A stretch of DNA of 64,000 nt, from contig NZ_FOKL01000015.1 of assembly GCF_900112025.1 (NCBI RefSeq), forward strand, positions 1 through 64,000, in the 5' to 3' direction. Under the pieces are notes generated by a model. It worked only from the letters and a program-made list of their open reading frames with translations, was not told the origin of the DNA and ran no database searches. Position 1 is the first letter of the stretch. Every line of letters starts with the position of its first letter. The DNA is from Janthinobacterium sp. 344. GTDB taxonomy: Bacteria; Pseudomonadota; Gammaproteobacteria; Burkholderiales; Burkholderiaceae_D. The translations under genes were made by a program, and so were the position numbers. Of the stretch, positions 52,835 to 61,814 are shown piece after piece.

Positions 52835-53464
52835 ATGCGTCCTCTGTTCCTGTTGCCAGCCCTGTCCCTCGCCTGCCTCGCCAGCCTCGCGCATGCCGAC
52901 GAGCAGGCGCGCACCGTCGGCGCCTTCAATGCCATCGATATCCGCGGTCCCATCAGCCTCGAAGTCGAATCGGGCAAGGAACAGAGCGTGCTGCTGCGCG
53001 GCGACCAGAAGTTCCTCGGCAACGTTGTCATGGACGTGGTCGATGGCGAGCTGAAAATCTCGCTGAAGGACAAGAGCGTCAAGAAAACGGACGGCGATCC
53101 GCGCATCATCATCACCATGCCCACCTTGCGCAAGCTGATCGCCGAAGGCGCGGGCGAGAAGATCCTGACCAAGCTCAATGGCCCCAGGGTCGACATCAGC
53201 TACAAGGGCGCGGGCCGCCTGGCCGCCGACGGCAATGTCGACTGGCTGCGCCTGAAGGCGCAGGGCGTGGGCGACGTCGATACGAAAGCCTTGTTGGCGA
53301 GAAATGTCGACGTCAATTTCGATGGCATCGGCAACGTCAAGGTGTATTCCTCGGGTGAATTGAACGCCGTGGTGCGCGGCATGGGCGAACTGACCTATTA
53401 CGGCAAGCCCAAGCTCGTGCACAAGTCGATCGCCGGCATCGGCAGCGTCAACGCCGCCAAGTAA
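52835..53464 (+). CDS. DUF2807 (GIN-domain) periplasmic protein
   Basis: 209 residues. A signal peptide (cut near AHA-DEQ) precedes a right-handed beta-solenoid-like DUF2807 domain, with repeated beta turns (VGAFNAIDIRGPISLEVESG, GNVVMDVVDGELKISLK, GAGRLAADGNVDWLRL, GIGNVKVYSSGELNAVVRGMGELTYYGKP). The family is often described as a putative autotransporter-adhesin head domain. ATG 52835 has AAGGA seven bases before it. A -10-like TAGAAT at 52800 is the likely promoter. Confidence 0.82.
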   Translation: MRPLFLLPALSLACLASLAHADEQARTVGAFNAIDIRGPISLEVESGKEQSVLLRGDQKFLGNVVMDVVDGELKISLKDKSVKKTDGDPRIIITMPTLRKLIAEGAGEKILTKLNGPRVDISYKGAGRLAADGNVDWLRLKAQGVGDVDTKALLARNVDVNFDGIGNVKVYSSGELNAVVRGMGELTYYGKPKLVHKSIAGIGSVNAAK

Positions 53465-53507
53465 GATTTCCTGAAAAAAACAAGGCCATCAGGCCACTGG
53501 AGACCGC

Positions 53508-54302
53508 ATGACCGCAACAGCCGATACGGGCGCGCCGCTGGTGCTGCGCGAGGAGCACGATGGCCTCGTCACCCTGCGCCTGAACCGCCCCCTGCAATTC
53601 AATGCCCTGTCCGAAGCCATGCTGGCGGCCCTGCAAGAAGCGTTCGACGCCATCGCGCGCCAGCCGCACGTGCGCTGCGTGGTGCTGGCCGCCGAAGGCA
53701 AGGCCTTTTGCGCGGGCCACGACTTGCGCCAGATGCAGGCCACGCGCCGCCTCGATTACTATCAAACCCTGTTCGCGCAATGCTCGCGCGTGATGCAAGC
53801 CATCCAGGCCCTGCCCGTGCCCGTGATTGCCCGCGTGCACGGCATCGCCACGGCGGCCGGCTGCCAGCTGGTGGCCAGCTGCGACCTGGCTGTGGCGGGC
53901 ACGTCCGCCCGCTTTGCCGTCTCCGGCATCAACGTGGGCCTGTTCTGCGCCACGCCGTCGGTGGCCCTGTCGCGCAATGTCTCGCCCAAGCGGGCCTTCG
54001 ACATGCTGGTCACGGGCCGCTTCATCGACGCCGACACGGCCGCTGCCTGGGGGCTGGTCAACGAGGCCGTGGCGGACGACGCCCTCGACGCCGCCGTGGC
54101 GGGCCTGGCGCAGCAGATCATGGCAAAGAGCCCGGCAGCCATCCGCTATGGCAAGCAACTGTTTTACAAACAGCGCCAGCTGCCGCTGGAGGAAGCGTAT
54201 GCCTGCGCTGGCGACGTCATGGCACGCAACATGATGGAAGACGACGCGCACGAAGGCGTTGCCGCCTTCCTGGAAAAGCGCGCACCACGCTGGCAGACAT
54301 AG
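53508..54302 (+). CDS. ECHDC3-like crotonase lacking catalytic glutamates
   Basis: 264 residues of crotonase fold. The oxyanion loop FCAGHDLRQM is present, but the two positions that are glutamate in hydratases are not: GCQLVASCD has Gln, and FAVSGINVGLF has no Glu. The whole stretch to CATPSVALSR matches the ECHDC3 group, whose chemistry is not settled. So it binds acyl-CoA but is probably not a classical hydratase. It lies 43 bp after DUF2807 in the same direction. Confidence 0.85.
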   Translation: MTATADTGAPLVLREEHDGLVTLRLNRPLQFNALSEAMLAALQEAFDAIARQPHVRCVVLAAEGKAFCAGHDLRQMQATRRLDYYQTLFAQCSRVMQAIQALPVPVIARVHGIATAAGCQLVASCDLAVAGTSARFAVSGINVGLFCATPSVALSRNVSPKRAFDMLVTGRFIDADTAAAWGLVNEAVADDALDAAVAGLAQQIMAKSPAAIRYGKQLFYKQRQLPLEEAYACAGDVMARNMMEDDAHEGVAAFLEKRAPRWQT

Positions 54303-54392
54303 GGCCCCTTATCCGCCGCGGACATGATCTAGTTCCGCATGCGCGCGCGGCAATGGCCTAGAGTGAAAGCTCCCTGACTGACGGAGCCTGCC

Positions 54393-55349
54393 ATGCGCAT
54401 CCTGCACCGCACTTTCACCCGCGCCCTCGCCGCGGCCACCCTGCTCGCACTGTCCGGCCTGGCCCTGGCGGCGGGCGCTGCACGTGCCCCTGCCACGGCG
54501 GCACTCTCGCCGCCGCTGCCCGGTTTCAGCGACAAATTTATTCACGTCAATGGCGTGCGCCTGCATTATCGCGTCGGCGGCTGGGGCAAGCCCGTGGTCT
54601 TGCTGCACGGTTATGCCCAGACGGGCCACATGTGGGGGCCGGCCATGCTGGCGCTGGCCCGCACGCACACGGTGATCGTGCCGGACCTGCGCGGCGCGGG
54701 CGCTTCCGAACGGCCGCCGGGCGGCTACGACAAGGTGACCATGGCCAGCGATATCCATGCCCTGGTGCGCCAGGTATCGACGCAGCCTGCCGCGCTGGTG
54801 GGCCACGACATCGGCATGATGGTGGCCTACGCCTACGCGGCGCAATTTCCGGCCGATACGGAAAGAGTGGTGCTGATGGATGCCTTCCTGCCCGGCATCG
54901 GCGACTGGCGCAACGCGTTTCCCGCACAGGCCGTCTGGCATTTTCATTTCTATGGCGACACGCCGCTGGCCCTCGTCAAGGGGCGCGAGCGCCTGTATTT
55001 CGAGCATTTCTGGAACGATATGTCAGCCAACCGCAACAAGTCCGTCAAGGAAGCGGACCGGCGCATCTACACGGCCGCGTATGCGCAACCGGGCGGCATG
55101 CGCGCGGGGTTTTCCTATTTCAGCGATTTCGACAACGATGCGCGCGACTTCATCCGCCTGGCCGACACCAGCCTGCCCATGCCCGTGCTGACCATTGCCG
55201 GCGAAAAGTCAGCCAACACCTTCCTCGGCCGCCAGGTGGCGCTGGTGGCCACCGATGTGCACAGCGTCATCATTCCCGACACGGGACACTGGCTGATCGA
55301 CGAGGCGCCAGAGCAGGTGCTGGCGGCGCTGGACGACTTTTTGCGTTAG
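54393..55349 (+). CDS. Secreted alpha/beta hydrolase, epoxide-hydrolase/dehalogenase-like
   Basis: 318 residues. A signal peptide (cut near LALA-AGAA) precedes an alpha/beta hydrolase domain with HGYAQT at the oxyanion hole (about residue 71), nucleophile Asp in VGHDIGMMV (about 136) and catalytic His in DTGHWLIDEAP (about 298). An Asp nucleophile marks the epoxide hydrolase or dehalogenase branch rather than esterases. Its last four bases overlap the convergent AIM24 gene. Confidence 0.82.
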   Translation: MRILHRTFTRALAAATLLALSGLALAAGAARAPATAALSPPLPGFSDKFIHVNGVRLHYRVGGWGKPVVLLHGYAQTGHMWGPAMLALARTHTVIVPDLRGAGASERPPGGYDKVTMASDIHALVRQVSTQPAALVGHDIGMMVAYAYAAQFPADTERVVLMDAFLPGIGDWRNAFPAQAVWHFHFYGDTPLALVKGRERLYFEHFWNDMSANRNKSVKEADRRIYTAAYAQPGGMRAGFSYFSDFDNDARDFIRLADTSLPMPVLTIAGEKSANTFLGRQVALVATDVHSVIIPDTGHWLIDEAPEQVLAALDDFLR

Positions 55350-56083
55350 CGGCTGTCCTTCATCTGCTGCTGCACGGACAGGCTCAGCTTGCCCAAGTCT
55401 TCCCTGCCCAGCAGCGGCAATTGCGCCAGCAGATTGGCCAGGGCCGAGCTGCCCGTCACGTCCAGCTCGGACGACTGCACCAGCACCGTGCCGGCGCCCG
55501 TGAAGTCGATCTGCTTTTCCTCGCCCGACAGGGTAAACCCCGTCAGGGCGCCGGCGGCCGAGGCCCAGCCCTGCACATGGGCGTAATCGTAGTGATAGGA
55601 GGGACTGGGGCAGTCGGCCCAGCCCAGCACGGCCTGCTCGTCGACCCGGCATGGCAATTCCAGGAAATGCACGGGGCCGTTCGACGAGGCGATGACTTTC
55701 CCGCTGCCGATCATGGTCAGATAGCCGGGCAAGGTGGATTCCTGGCAAATCACATCCTTGGTAAAACCCAGCAGGTTTTTCGCGCGGATGGTCATGTTGG
55801 CGTTGTCCAGGTCGTAGCACGCCAGGTCGTTGCCGTTGTCGCCCAGGATCAACTGGCCCTGTCCTTGCGCCACGACAAAGTGGTGCACGTATTTCGGCGC
55901 GTTGAAGGCGTTGCGCACGATCAGGTCGAGCACGCTGCTGCCCATGGCTTCGAAGCGCAGCTCGCCATAAAAGGCGATCATCTTGCCCTTGCGAATGAAG
56001 ATCTGCTCCTTGACGTCGATGACATACGAAAAACGGTTCAGGTTATCGTTCTTCGGCAAGGTCTCTGGGTGATAAATCGTCAT
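55346..56083 (-). CDS. AIM24-family protein (third of three)
   Basis: 245 residues, the most divergent of the three AIM24 (DUF124) beta-sandwich proteins here. FIRKGKMIAFYGELRFE and VICQESTLPGYLTMIGSGKVIAS carry the glycine-rich strand pattern. It has an extra C-terminal segment after VLVQSSEL (about 210-245) not present in the others. There is no signal peptide. The function of bacterial AIM24 is unknown; the yeast member is mitochondrial. It starts four bases after its neighbour's stop. Confidence 0.8.
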   Translation of the reverse strand: MTIYHPETLPKNDNLNRFSYVIDVKEQIFIRKGKMIAFYGELRFEAMGSSVLDLIVRNAFNAPKYVHHFVVAQGQGQLILGDNGNDLACYDLDNANMTIRAKNLLGFTKDVICQESTLPGYLTMIGSGKVIASSNGPVHFLELPCRVDEQAVLGWADCPSPSYHYDYAHVQGWASAAGALTGFTLSGEEKQIDFTGAGTVLVQSSELDVTGSSALANLLAQLPLLGREDLGKLSLSVQQQMKDSR

Positions 56084-56086
56084 GGC

Positions 56087-56728
56087 TTACCTTTCGCTCG
56101 CTTGAATGTAGACCGTGCCCTGGCCCGTGAACTTCACCTGGTACGACTCGCCCGAGGTCTGGCCGACGAAGGTTTTCCAGTTCAGGTCCGTGACGATGGC
56201 CGAACTGAGCTGGCCCGTGTGGCCGATATACGCCTGCGGGTCGACAAAGACGGGCACGTCCGGCGTGACGGGCAAGCCGATGGCATTGCCGTCGGACAAA
56301 ATCGCCACCTCGCCCGTGCCTTGCAGGGTGGTGGTAAACAGCCCTTGGCCGGAAGCCATGCCGCGCACCACGCCCTGCACGCCGCCCTGGTTGCCGAGGA
56401 ACATGGTGCCGGCCGTCAGGCGCGCGTCGAAGGCCAGCAAGGAGTCGCTTTCCACGTAAAACGTTTCGCCGCGCACGGGGACGATGCTGACGAACAGGCC
56501 CGCGTGCGCATAAAACACGCTGCCGCTGCCGCGCGCCGACATCATCGCGTAGCCTTCGTTCGTGACGGCGCGCATGGCCAGGCTTTGCACGCCCTGGCCC
56601 GCCAGGAACGAGCGGCTGAACGCCACATCGCCCTGGTAGGCCACCATGGAACCCTTGCGGGCGAAGACTTCTTCATTGCCGAGCTTAACCTCGAGCATCT
56701 TTTCATTGATTTGCTGATAGACGGGCAT
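56087..56728 (-). CDS. AIM24-family protein (second of three)
   Basis: 213 residues of a single AIM24 domain. EVFARKGSMVAYQGDVAFSRSF, ASGQGLFTTTLQGTGEVAILSDG and the end SGESYQVKFTGQGTVYIQASER are repeated almost word for word in the first gene of the set, showing tandem duplication. ATG 56728 follows AGGAGCGCG. Cytosolic. The function is unknown. Confidence 0.83.
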   Translation of the reverse strand: MPVYQQINEKMLEVKLGNEEVFARKGSMVAYQGDVAFSRSFLAGQGVQSLAMRAVTNEGYAMMSARGSGSVFYAHAGLFVSIVPVRGETFYVESDSLLAFDARLTAGTMFLGNQGGVQGVVRGMASGQGLFTTTLQGTGEVAILSDGNAIGLPVTPDVPVFVDPQAYIGHTGQLSSAIVTDLNWKTFVGQTSGESYQVKFTGQGTVYIQASER

Positions 56729-56737
56729 CGCGCGCTC

Positions 56738-57355
56738 CTAGCGTTCGGCGGGCTGGATGAACACCACGCCCTGGCCTGTGAATTTGTGCTGGTACGACTC
56801 GCCCGAGCTTTCGCCGATCATCGTGCGCCAGTTGACGTCGAAGACAAATTCCTGGCGGATATCGCCCTTGAAGCCGACAAAGGCGTCCGGGTCCACGCGC
56901 AGCGGGTGCGCTGGCGTCACTTCCAGCATGATCAGGTTGCCGCGCGAAATGACGGCCAGGTTGCCGTGGCCTTCGACGGTGGTGGAGAACAGGCCCTGGC
57001 CCGAGCTGGCGCCGCGCAGGCCGGCAAAGCTGGTGCCCGTCTTCAGGCTCGTGTCGTAGGCCAGCAGGCTGCTGCTTTCGATGGTCAGCTTTTCGCCCGT
57101 CAACGCCATGACGGTGATCTCGGCCGCATTCTGCGCAAAAAACACCGTTCCCGTGCCAGCGGCCTGCATCACCTGCATGCCTTCGTTCGTCACCTTGCGC
57201 TTGAGCGCGCCAAACAGGCCCTCGCCCCCCAGCAGGGATTTTTCAAATTTGATGCTGCCCGTGTAGGCGACCATGGCGCCAGCGATGGCCAGCACTTTTT
57301 CATCCTGCAGGCGCACTTCCAGCAGGCGGTCGGTATTGGTGCGGAAACTGGTCAC
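56738..57355 (-). CDS. AIM24-family protein (first of three)
   Basis: 205 residues from GTG 57355. This start has GGGGAG six bases upstream and is preferred over ATG 57391, which has none. It is closely related to the second gene: SSGESYQHKFTGQGVVFIQPAER versus TSGESYQVKFTGQGTVYIQASER. Gaps of nine and three bases bind the three genes into one operon that converges on the hydrolase. Confidence 0.82.
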   Translation of the reverse strand: MTSFRTNTDRLLEVRLQDEKVLAIAGAMVAYTGSIKFEKSLLGGEGLFGALKRKVTNEGMQVMQAAGTGTVFFAQNAAEITVMALTGEKLTIESSSLLAYDTSLKTGTSFAGLRGASSGQGLFSTTVEGHGNLAVISRGNLIMLEVTPAHPLRVDPDAFVGFKGDIRQEFVFDVNWRTMIGESSGESYQHKFTGQGVVFIQPAER

Positions 57356-57472
57356 GCGCGACTCCCCAAGAATGCCAGGACACAAAGCCATGGCTGTGCG
57401 ACAAGATACCGGTGCCTTTGCCGCCGCGCAAGCGCTATTCCTGGCGAACGCGCCGGGATGGGCCAGGCGCGC

Positions 57473-57499
57473 AAAAAAAAAGCGTGCCCGAAGGCACGC
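57473..57499 (-). terminator. Intrinsic terminator of the S8 protease gene
   Basis: On the minus strand, GCGTGCC-TTCG-GGCACGC followed by nine Ts, 24 bp past the stop codon. Confidence 0.92.
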
Positions 57500-57522
57500 C
57501 CTGTAGTCAGCCAGGAAACAGC

Positions 57523-60500
57523 TTAATCGGCCAGCACCGGCTTGTCGCCGCGCGCGTCCTGCGCCAGCGGCACGGGATCATCGGTATTGACCTCGACCAC
57601 CGTGATGCCCTGCACCACGCCAGCGACCTGGTAGCCGACGGCGCCCAGGTGGCGCTTGCCTTCGGCCAGGTTCGACCAGCTCAGCGCCACGGAAGCGGTC
57701 CCGCCCATGAAGGCCGTGCCCGGCATCAGCGCCTTGAAGCCGCCATTGCTCAAGCCCGGCGCCAGCACCCACGACGACAGGGTGTAGTTGGCCTGGCCAT
57801 TTTGCGGCGCGTAGCCGATCAGGCACACCTTGTACGTGCCGGCGGCCGGCAAGCGCAGTTCGACTTGCTCATTCGAACTTTGGTTGCCGCTGCTGCCGAC
57901 CAGCACATTGGCGGCGTTGTAGACCTCCATGTCCATGTCGGTATTCGCGCCGCCCGTGGTTTCCGCGTCATAGGTGGCAAAGCGCGCCGCCAGGGTGCCG
58001 GCAGGAATCACCACGTTGTGCACATTCACCCCCGTGGCGCCACCGGCCTTGCAGCTGGCCGACGCCGTGGAGTTGTTGGCCTGGCCGATCGTGCGCGTTT
58101 CACGCACGGCTTCGATCAGGCCCGACTTGACGCCCACCAATGGTCCCGCAAAGCCCGTGCCCAGGGTCACGACCTTGCTGCCCGTGGCCGCCTCGCTCTT
58201 CACCAGCGGCGTGGCCACGAGAATGCTGCCGCGCGCCGTCAGCGGGCTGCGCACCGTATGCGTGCCATCCGTCCAGGAAAGCGCGCCATACACCCAGGTG
58301 TCGAGCGGTGCCGTGGTGCGCGTCAGCTTGACCTGGAACTGCGCCTTCGCACCCGGTGCCAGGCTCAGGCTGGACGGTGTCACGGCCACCGTGTAGCCGG
58401 GCAGACTGGCCGAGGCGTTGTACACGGCGCTGCTGCTGCCCACGTTCGTCACCGTGCGCGTCAGGGTCTGCGTGCCCAGCACGTTGGCCGCCGTCAGCGA
58501 CGCCAGGTTCAGGTTATAGGCGGCGATGCTGCCGGTGGTGGCGCAATTGGCGGAATATTGCGTACGGATATTCAAGCCGCACAGGAAGCGCGCATAGTCG
58601 ATTTCCGACAGGTCGTACACCAGGCCCGGATCGGCCGCGCTGTTCGGCGCGATGTGGCCGGCGCCCTGGCCCCATGGCAGCTGACCCGAGTTCTTCGCCG
58701 TGGCATCCCACGACACGGAACCGTTCAAGCCATCGGGCAAGGTGCTGAAGGCCGTCGTCATCAGCGCCGACTTGATGGCCGCGGGCGACCAGTCAGGATG
58801 CTGTTGCCGCAACAGCGCCGCCACGCCAGCCACATGCGGGCTGGCCATCGAGGTGCCGGAATAGAAATCCCATTCCGCCGTCGGCGCCACGCCGCCCGCC
58901 GCCACGGCATCGCGCTGCGCCGGCGTCAGGTCGGCCGTCACGCCAGCGAGGATGTTGGTGCCCGGTGCCGAGAGGTCGGGTTTCAGGATGTTCGCGTTGG
59001 CCACGTTCGGCCCGCGCGAGGAGCGGTCGCTGACGATCGGCGCCTGCACCGTCGTGTCGGCAACGGTATGGATCTCGCCCAATGCCGCCTTGCCGTCCGG
59101 ACTGGAGGCCATGAAGGCTTTCAGCGCGTCGCCCTGCGCCTGCGCCAGGTGCACGGTCGACAGCACGTGCGCCTGGTTGACGATGGTGTTGGCGCCGCCG
59201 GCCACGTTGGCGATGACCACGCCTGCCGCGCCGGCCGTCTTGGCGTTAGCGCTCTTGTTGACCAGCACGTTGCCGCCGCGGTCGCACACCAGCACCTTGC
59301 CCGCCACTTTCGCCGGATCGAGGTAGGCCGGGGTGGCGTCGGCCGCGCCGTAGCAGCGCAGCAGGTTGACGTCCGTCGGCGAAATGCCGGCCAGGCCCGC
59401 GTCGCGCGAGCGGATCAGCGGCAGCGCCGGCGTGTTGGCATTGCTCGATGCGCCTTCCAGGCGGGTGCCGTTGCTAAGGATGACATTGCCCGCGTACAGG
59501 CGGTTGTGGGTGGAATTGGCCACCGTCGCCAGCCAGGGACTGATGTGCGACACGGGTGCCGGCACGCTTGGCGCCGGCGTGGATGGGCCGGAATTGCCGC
59601 CGGAAGTGGCGACGAAGACGCCCGCGTTGGCGGCGCCCAGGAAAGCCTGTTCCGTCGCTTCGTCAAACGCGCCGCCGCCCGCGTTCGGGCCGATGGAGAA
59701 GTTGATGACGTTGACGCCATCCTTGACGGCCTGGTCGATGGCCGCCACGCTGTCGGCCGTGGCGCAGCCATTCTTGCCCGTCGCCCCGTCTGTCCAGCAG
59801 ACTTTGTAGGCGGCGATGCGCGCGCGTGGCGCCATGCCCGACGCCTTGCCCAGCGACACCCCGTTCGAGGTGGCCAGGGCGCCATGGTTGCCGCCAGCCG
59901 TCGATGCCGTGTGCGTGCCATGGCCGCCATGGCCCGTCAGGCCGGCCACGGAGTCCCGCGGCGAACGGAATTCCGTCCAGTGCAGGGCGGCCGACGAGGC
60001 GCGGTAATAGCGCGCGCCGATCAGTTTATTGTTGCAATTGTCGGCGGAAAAACCTTCACCGGTCTGGCACTCCCCATGCCAGCTGGCTGGCGGCGCGCCG
60101 TACACGACGTTGTTGCCGCTGTGGCTAGGCACGCCGCTCTCGTCGAGGCGGTCGGCAAACGCCGTGTTTTCCGGCCAGATGCCGCTGTCGACGATGCCGA
60201 GGATGACGTCTTCACCGGCATGCGCCGTGCCGCCCAGCTGTTCCCAGATGCCGCCCGGCTTGTCCAGGCCCAGGAAGGTCGGCGTATAGCTGGTGTCGAG
60301 TTGCAGGATGGAATCGGCGCTGATGTTGGCCACGCCGCTGTTTTTCTTCAGGGCCCGCACTTCATCGTCCGTCAGCAAGGCCGAAAAGCCGTTGAAGACG
60401 ACGTTGTACTGATGCGTGATTTGCGCGGCGCTGACGGTGCCGGCCACGGCGGCCTGCTTGGTGTCAAGGTAGGTCAGGTAAGCCTGCACATCGGCGGCGC

Positions 60501-60690
60501 CCACATTGATGCGCGCGCCCGGCGCCGGCTTGGTGGCGGCCAGGCCATCGATCTGCCCCGTGTAGGCGGCGGCCGGCTTGTCGACCAGTTGCACGATGTA
60601 GGAACGGCGCTCTTGCGCCTGGGCCGATTGGGCGACGCTGGCGGCCAGCAGCAGGATGGCGAGGGAGACGGGACGAAGTTTCATTCTCAC
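57523..60690 (-). CDS. Secreted S8 subtilisin-like protease with PA insert
   Basis: 1055 residues. A signal peptide (cut near AQA-QERR) and an inhibitor I9 propeptide (about 28-130) precede the catalytic domain with Asp168 (VDSGIWPE), His257 (GHGTHTAS) and Ser614 (GTSMASPHVAG). A protease-associated insert lies between His and Ser (VLVCDRGGNVLVNKSANAKTAGAAGVVIANVAGG region). After about residue 690 there are fibronectin-like and pre-peptidase C-terminal-type beta domains. The layout is that of cucumisin-like secreted proteases. It has no C-terminal sorting signal. Its start overlaps the PEP-CTERM gene's stop by four bases. Confidence 0.9.
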   Translation of the reverse strand: MRMKLRPVSLAILLLAASVAQSAQAQERRSYIVQLVDKPAAAYTGQIDGLAATKPAPGARINVGAADVQAYLTYLDTKQAAVAGTVSAAQITHQYNVVFNGFSALLTDDEVRALKKNSGVANISADSILQLDTSYTPTFLGLDKPGGIWEQLGGTAHAGEDVILGIVDSGIWPENTAFADRLDESGVPSHSGNNVVYGAPPASWHGECQTGEGFSADNCNNKLIGARYYRASSAALHWTEFRSPRDSVAGLTGHGGHGTHTASTAGGNHGALATSNGVSLGKASGMAPRARIAAYKVCWTDGATGKNGCATADSVAAIDQAVKDGVNVINFSIGPNAGGGAFDEATEQAFLGAANAGVFVATSGGNSGPSTPAPSVPAPVSHISPWLATVANSTHNRLYAGNVILSNGTRLEGASSNANTPALPLIRSRDAGLAGISPTDVNLLRCYGAADATPAYLDPAKVAGKVLVCDRGGNVLVNKSANAKTAGAAGVVIANVAGGANTIVNQAHVLSTVHLAQAQGDALKAFMASSPDGKAALGEIHTVADTTVQAPIVSDRSSRGPNVANANILKPDLSAPGTNILAGVTADLTPAQRDAVAAGGVAPTAEWDFYSGTSMASPHVAGVAALLRQQHPDWSPAAIKSALMTTAFSTLPDGLNGSVSWDATAKNSGQLPWGQGAGHIAPNSAADPGLVYDLSEIDYARFLCGLNIRTQYSANCATTGSIAAYNLNLASLTAANVLGTQTLTRTVTNVGSSSAVYNASASLPGYTVAVTPSSLSLAPGAKAQFQVKLTRTTAPLDTWVYGALSWTDGTHTVRSPLTARGSILVATPLVKSEAATGSKVVTLGTGFAGPLVGVKSGLIEAVRETRTIGQANNSTASASCKAGGATGVNVHNVVIPAGTLAARFATYDAETTGGANTDMDMEVYNAANVLVGSSGNQSSNEQVELRLPAAGTYKVCLIGYAPQNGQANYTLSSWVLAPGLSNGGFKALMPGTAFMGGTASVALSWSNLAEGKRHLGAVGYQVAGVVQGITVVEVNTDDPVPLAQDARGDKPVLAD

Positions 60691-61520
60691 GCTCCTTGCA
60701 CGCTGGCGTTGCCGACGATCTTGCCGGCACGGCGGCGCGACAGCATGCCGATGGCGCCCAGGCCGGCCAGCAGCAGCATGTAGGTCGACGGTTCCGGCAC
60801 GGCGCTGATGTTGATATTGTCGAGCGCGAACTGGCCCTGGTTAAAGGCGGGGAAATCGAGGGAATTGCTGCACATGCCGCTCTCATTGAAGATGCAGGCA
60901 TTGAAGGTCAGGCCGGTGAAAACATAGTTGCTGAAACCGCCCAGCAGCGAAGCCGTCCGGAAAGCGTAATTGCCATCGCTGCCCTGGCCCGGAAACGCCA
61001 GCGAAGTGGTCACGACCTGGCCATTGCTCAGGGTGCCGCTCAGCTGCAGCTGGCCCCAATTCTGGTCCGGCAAGCCGGAGACGGGGGCGATGAAGGAATA
61101 GTCGAAGCCGCCCAGGGTAAATGCCTGGTGATCGGCGCGCGAGAAATTCACGCCGCCGTCGTTGAGGATGGCCAGGTAGTTGCCGGTGGCGCCTTGCGGG
61201 CAGGCGGCGATGTCGCACGAGGAACCCGCGCGGCCATCGAGGATGGCGCCCACGCCGCTCACGCCGCCGCCGGCGGCGGTGGTCGGATCGGCCAGGAACA
61301 GCAGGTTGTAGCTCGACGTATTGAGGGTCTGGCCGCTTTCATACACGTCGGGCAGCAGGTTGTCGAAGTGCAGGACATCGGCCATGGCCGGCGCCGCAGC
61401 CAGCATGGACAAGGTGGCCAAGGCGGAGAACACGCTTGTGCGCAAGGTTGTGCGACCGCGGGTAGCGGGTGGATTGACGGTGGCGGGCGATACCCGCGCT
61501 GGATGCGATAGACGATTCAT
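60687..61520 (-). CDS. PEP-CTERM sorted exoprotein
   Basis: 277 residues with an N-terminal signal sequence (cut near AMA-DVLHF) and a C-terminal VPEPSTYMLLLAGLGAIGML-SRRRAG block: a PEP motif, one transmembrane helix and an Arg cluster. Exosortase/XrtA-type systems recognise such tails and release or anchor the mature protein, often with exopolysaccharide. A further 13 residues follow the RRR, longer than usual. The internal part is beta-rich with one Cys pair or two. It shares a 4-bp ATGA overlap with the protease downstream. Confidence 0.85.
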   Translation of the reverse strand: MNRLSHPARVSPATVNPPATRGRTTLRTSVFSALATLSMLAAAPAMADVLHFDNLLPDVYESGQTLNTSSYNLLFLADPTTAAGGGVSGVGAILDGRAGSSCDIAACPQGATGNYLAILNDGGVNFSRADHQAFTLGGFDYSFIAPVSGLPDQNWGQLQLSGTLSNGQVVTTSLAFPGQGSDGNYAFRTASLLGGFSNYVFTGLTFNACIFNESGMCSNSLDFPAFNQGQFALDNINISAVPEPSTYMLLLAGLGAIGMLSRRRAGKIVGNASVQGA

Positions 61521-61814
61521 TCTGTTCCCTTGATTGTTGTGGGTAGAGAGGTCGGCAGGTCTGTGCCCGCTTTCAGCTTTTTCACAAAAGTGTCAATGAA
61601 TATAGCAAACCGCACAAAACAAATATCATTTTTTTATTATTATTTATTTATTTTTCCTCTAGCTTTCCAAACTTTTATTTTGTTTTAGCTATGACATCTG
61701 AGAAATCTCAACGTTTCATTTGCACAACAACCTGCGCTGTTTCCAGCCGTGCGCCACAGCACACCTGAGCGACTTCGGCTATGCTCGAAAACCGCGCCTG
61801 GCGCATCGCCCGCG
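61521..61814. other. AT-rich intergenic region upstream of the PEP-CTERM gene
   Basis: Contains a markedly AT-rich stretch (about 61600-61700, with long T and A runs). On the minus strand AAGGGA precedes the PEP-CTERM ATG, and a TATATT hexamer near 61600 is a possible -10 without a good -35. AT-rich curved DNA may bind nucleoid proteins. No gene is seen. Confidence 0.45.

Noticed and set aside
54632-57526. Long plus-strand frame across the hydrolase and AIM24 genes
   Set aside because: Crosses three recognised genes and has no family features.
57412-60783. 1,100-codon open frame antisense to the S8 protease
   Set aside because: Arg/His/Gly-rich shadow of the protease, which has a complete catalytic triad and its own terminator.
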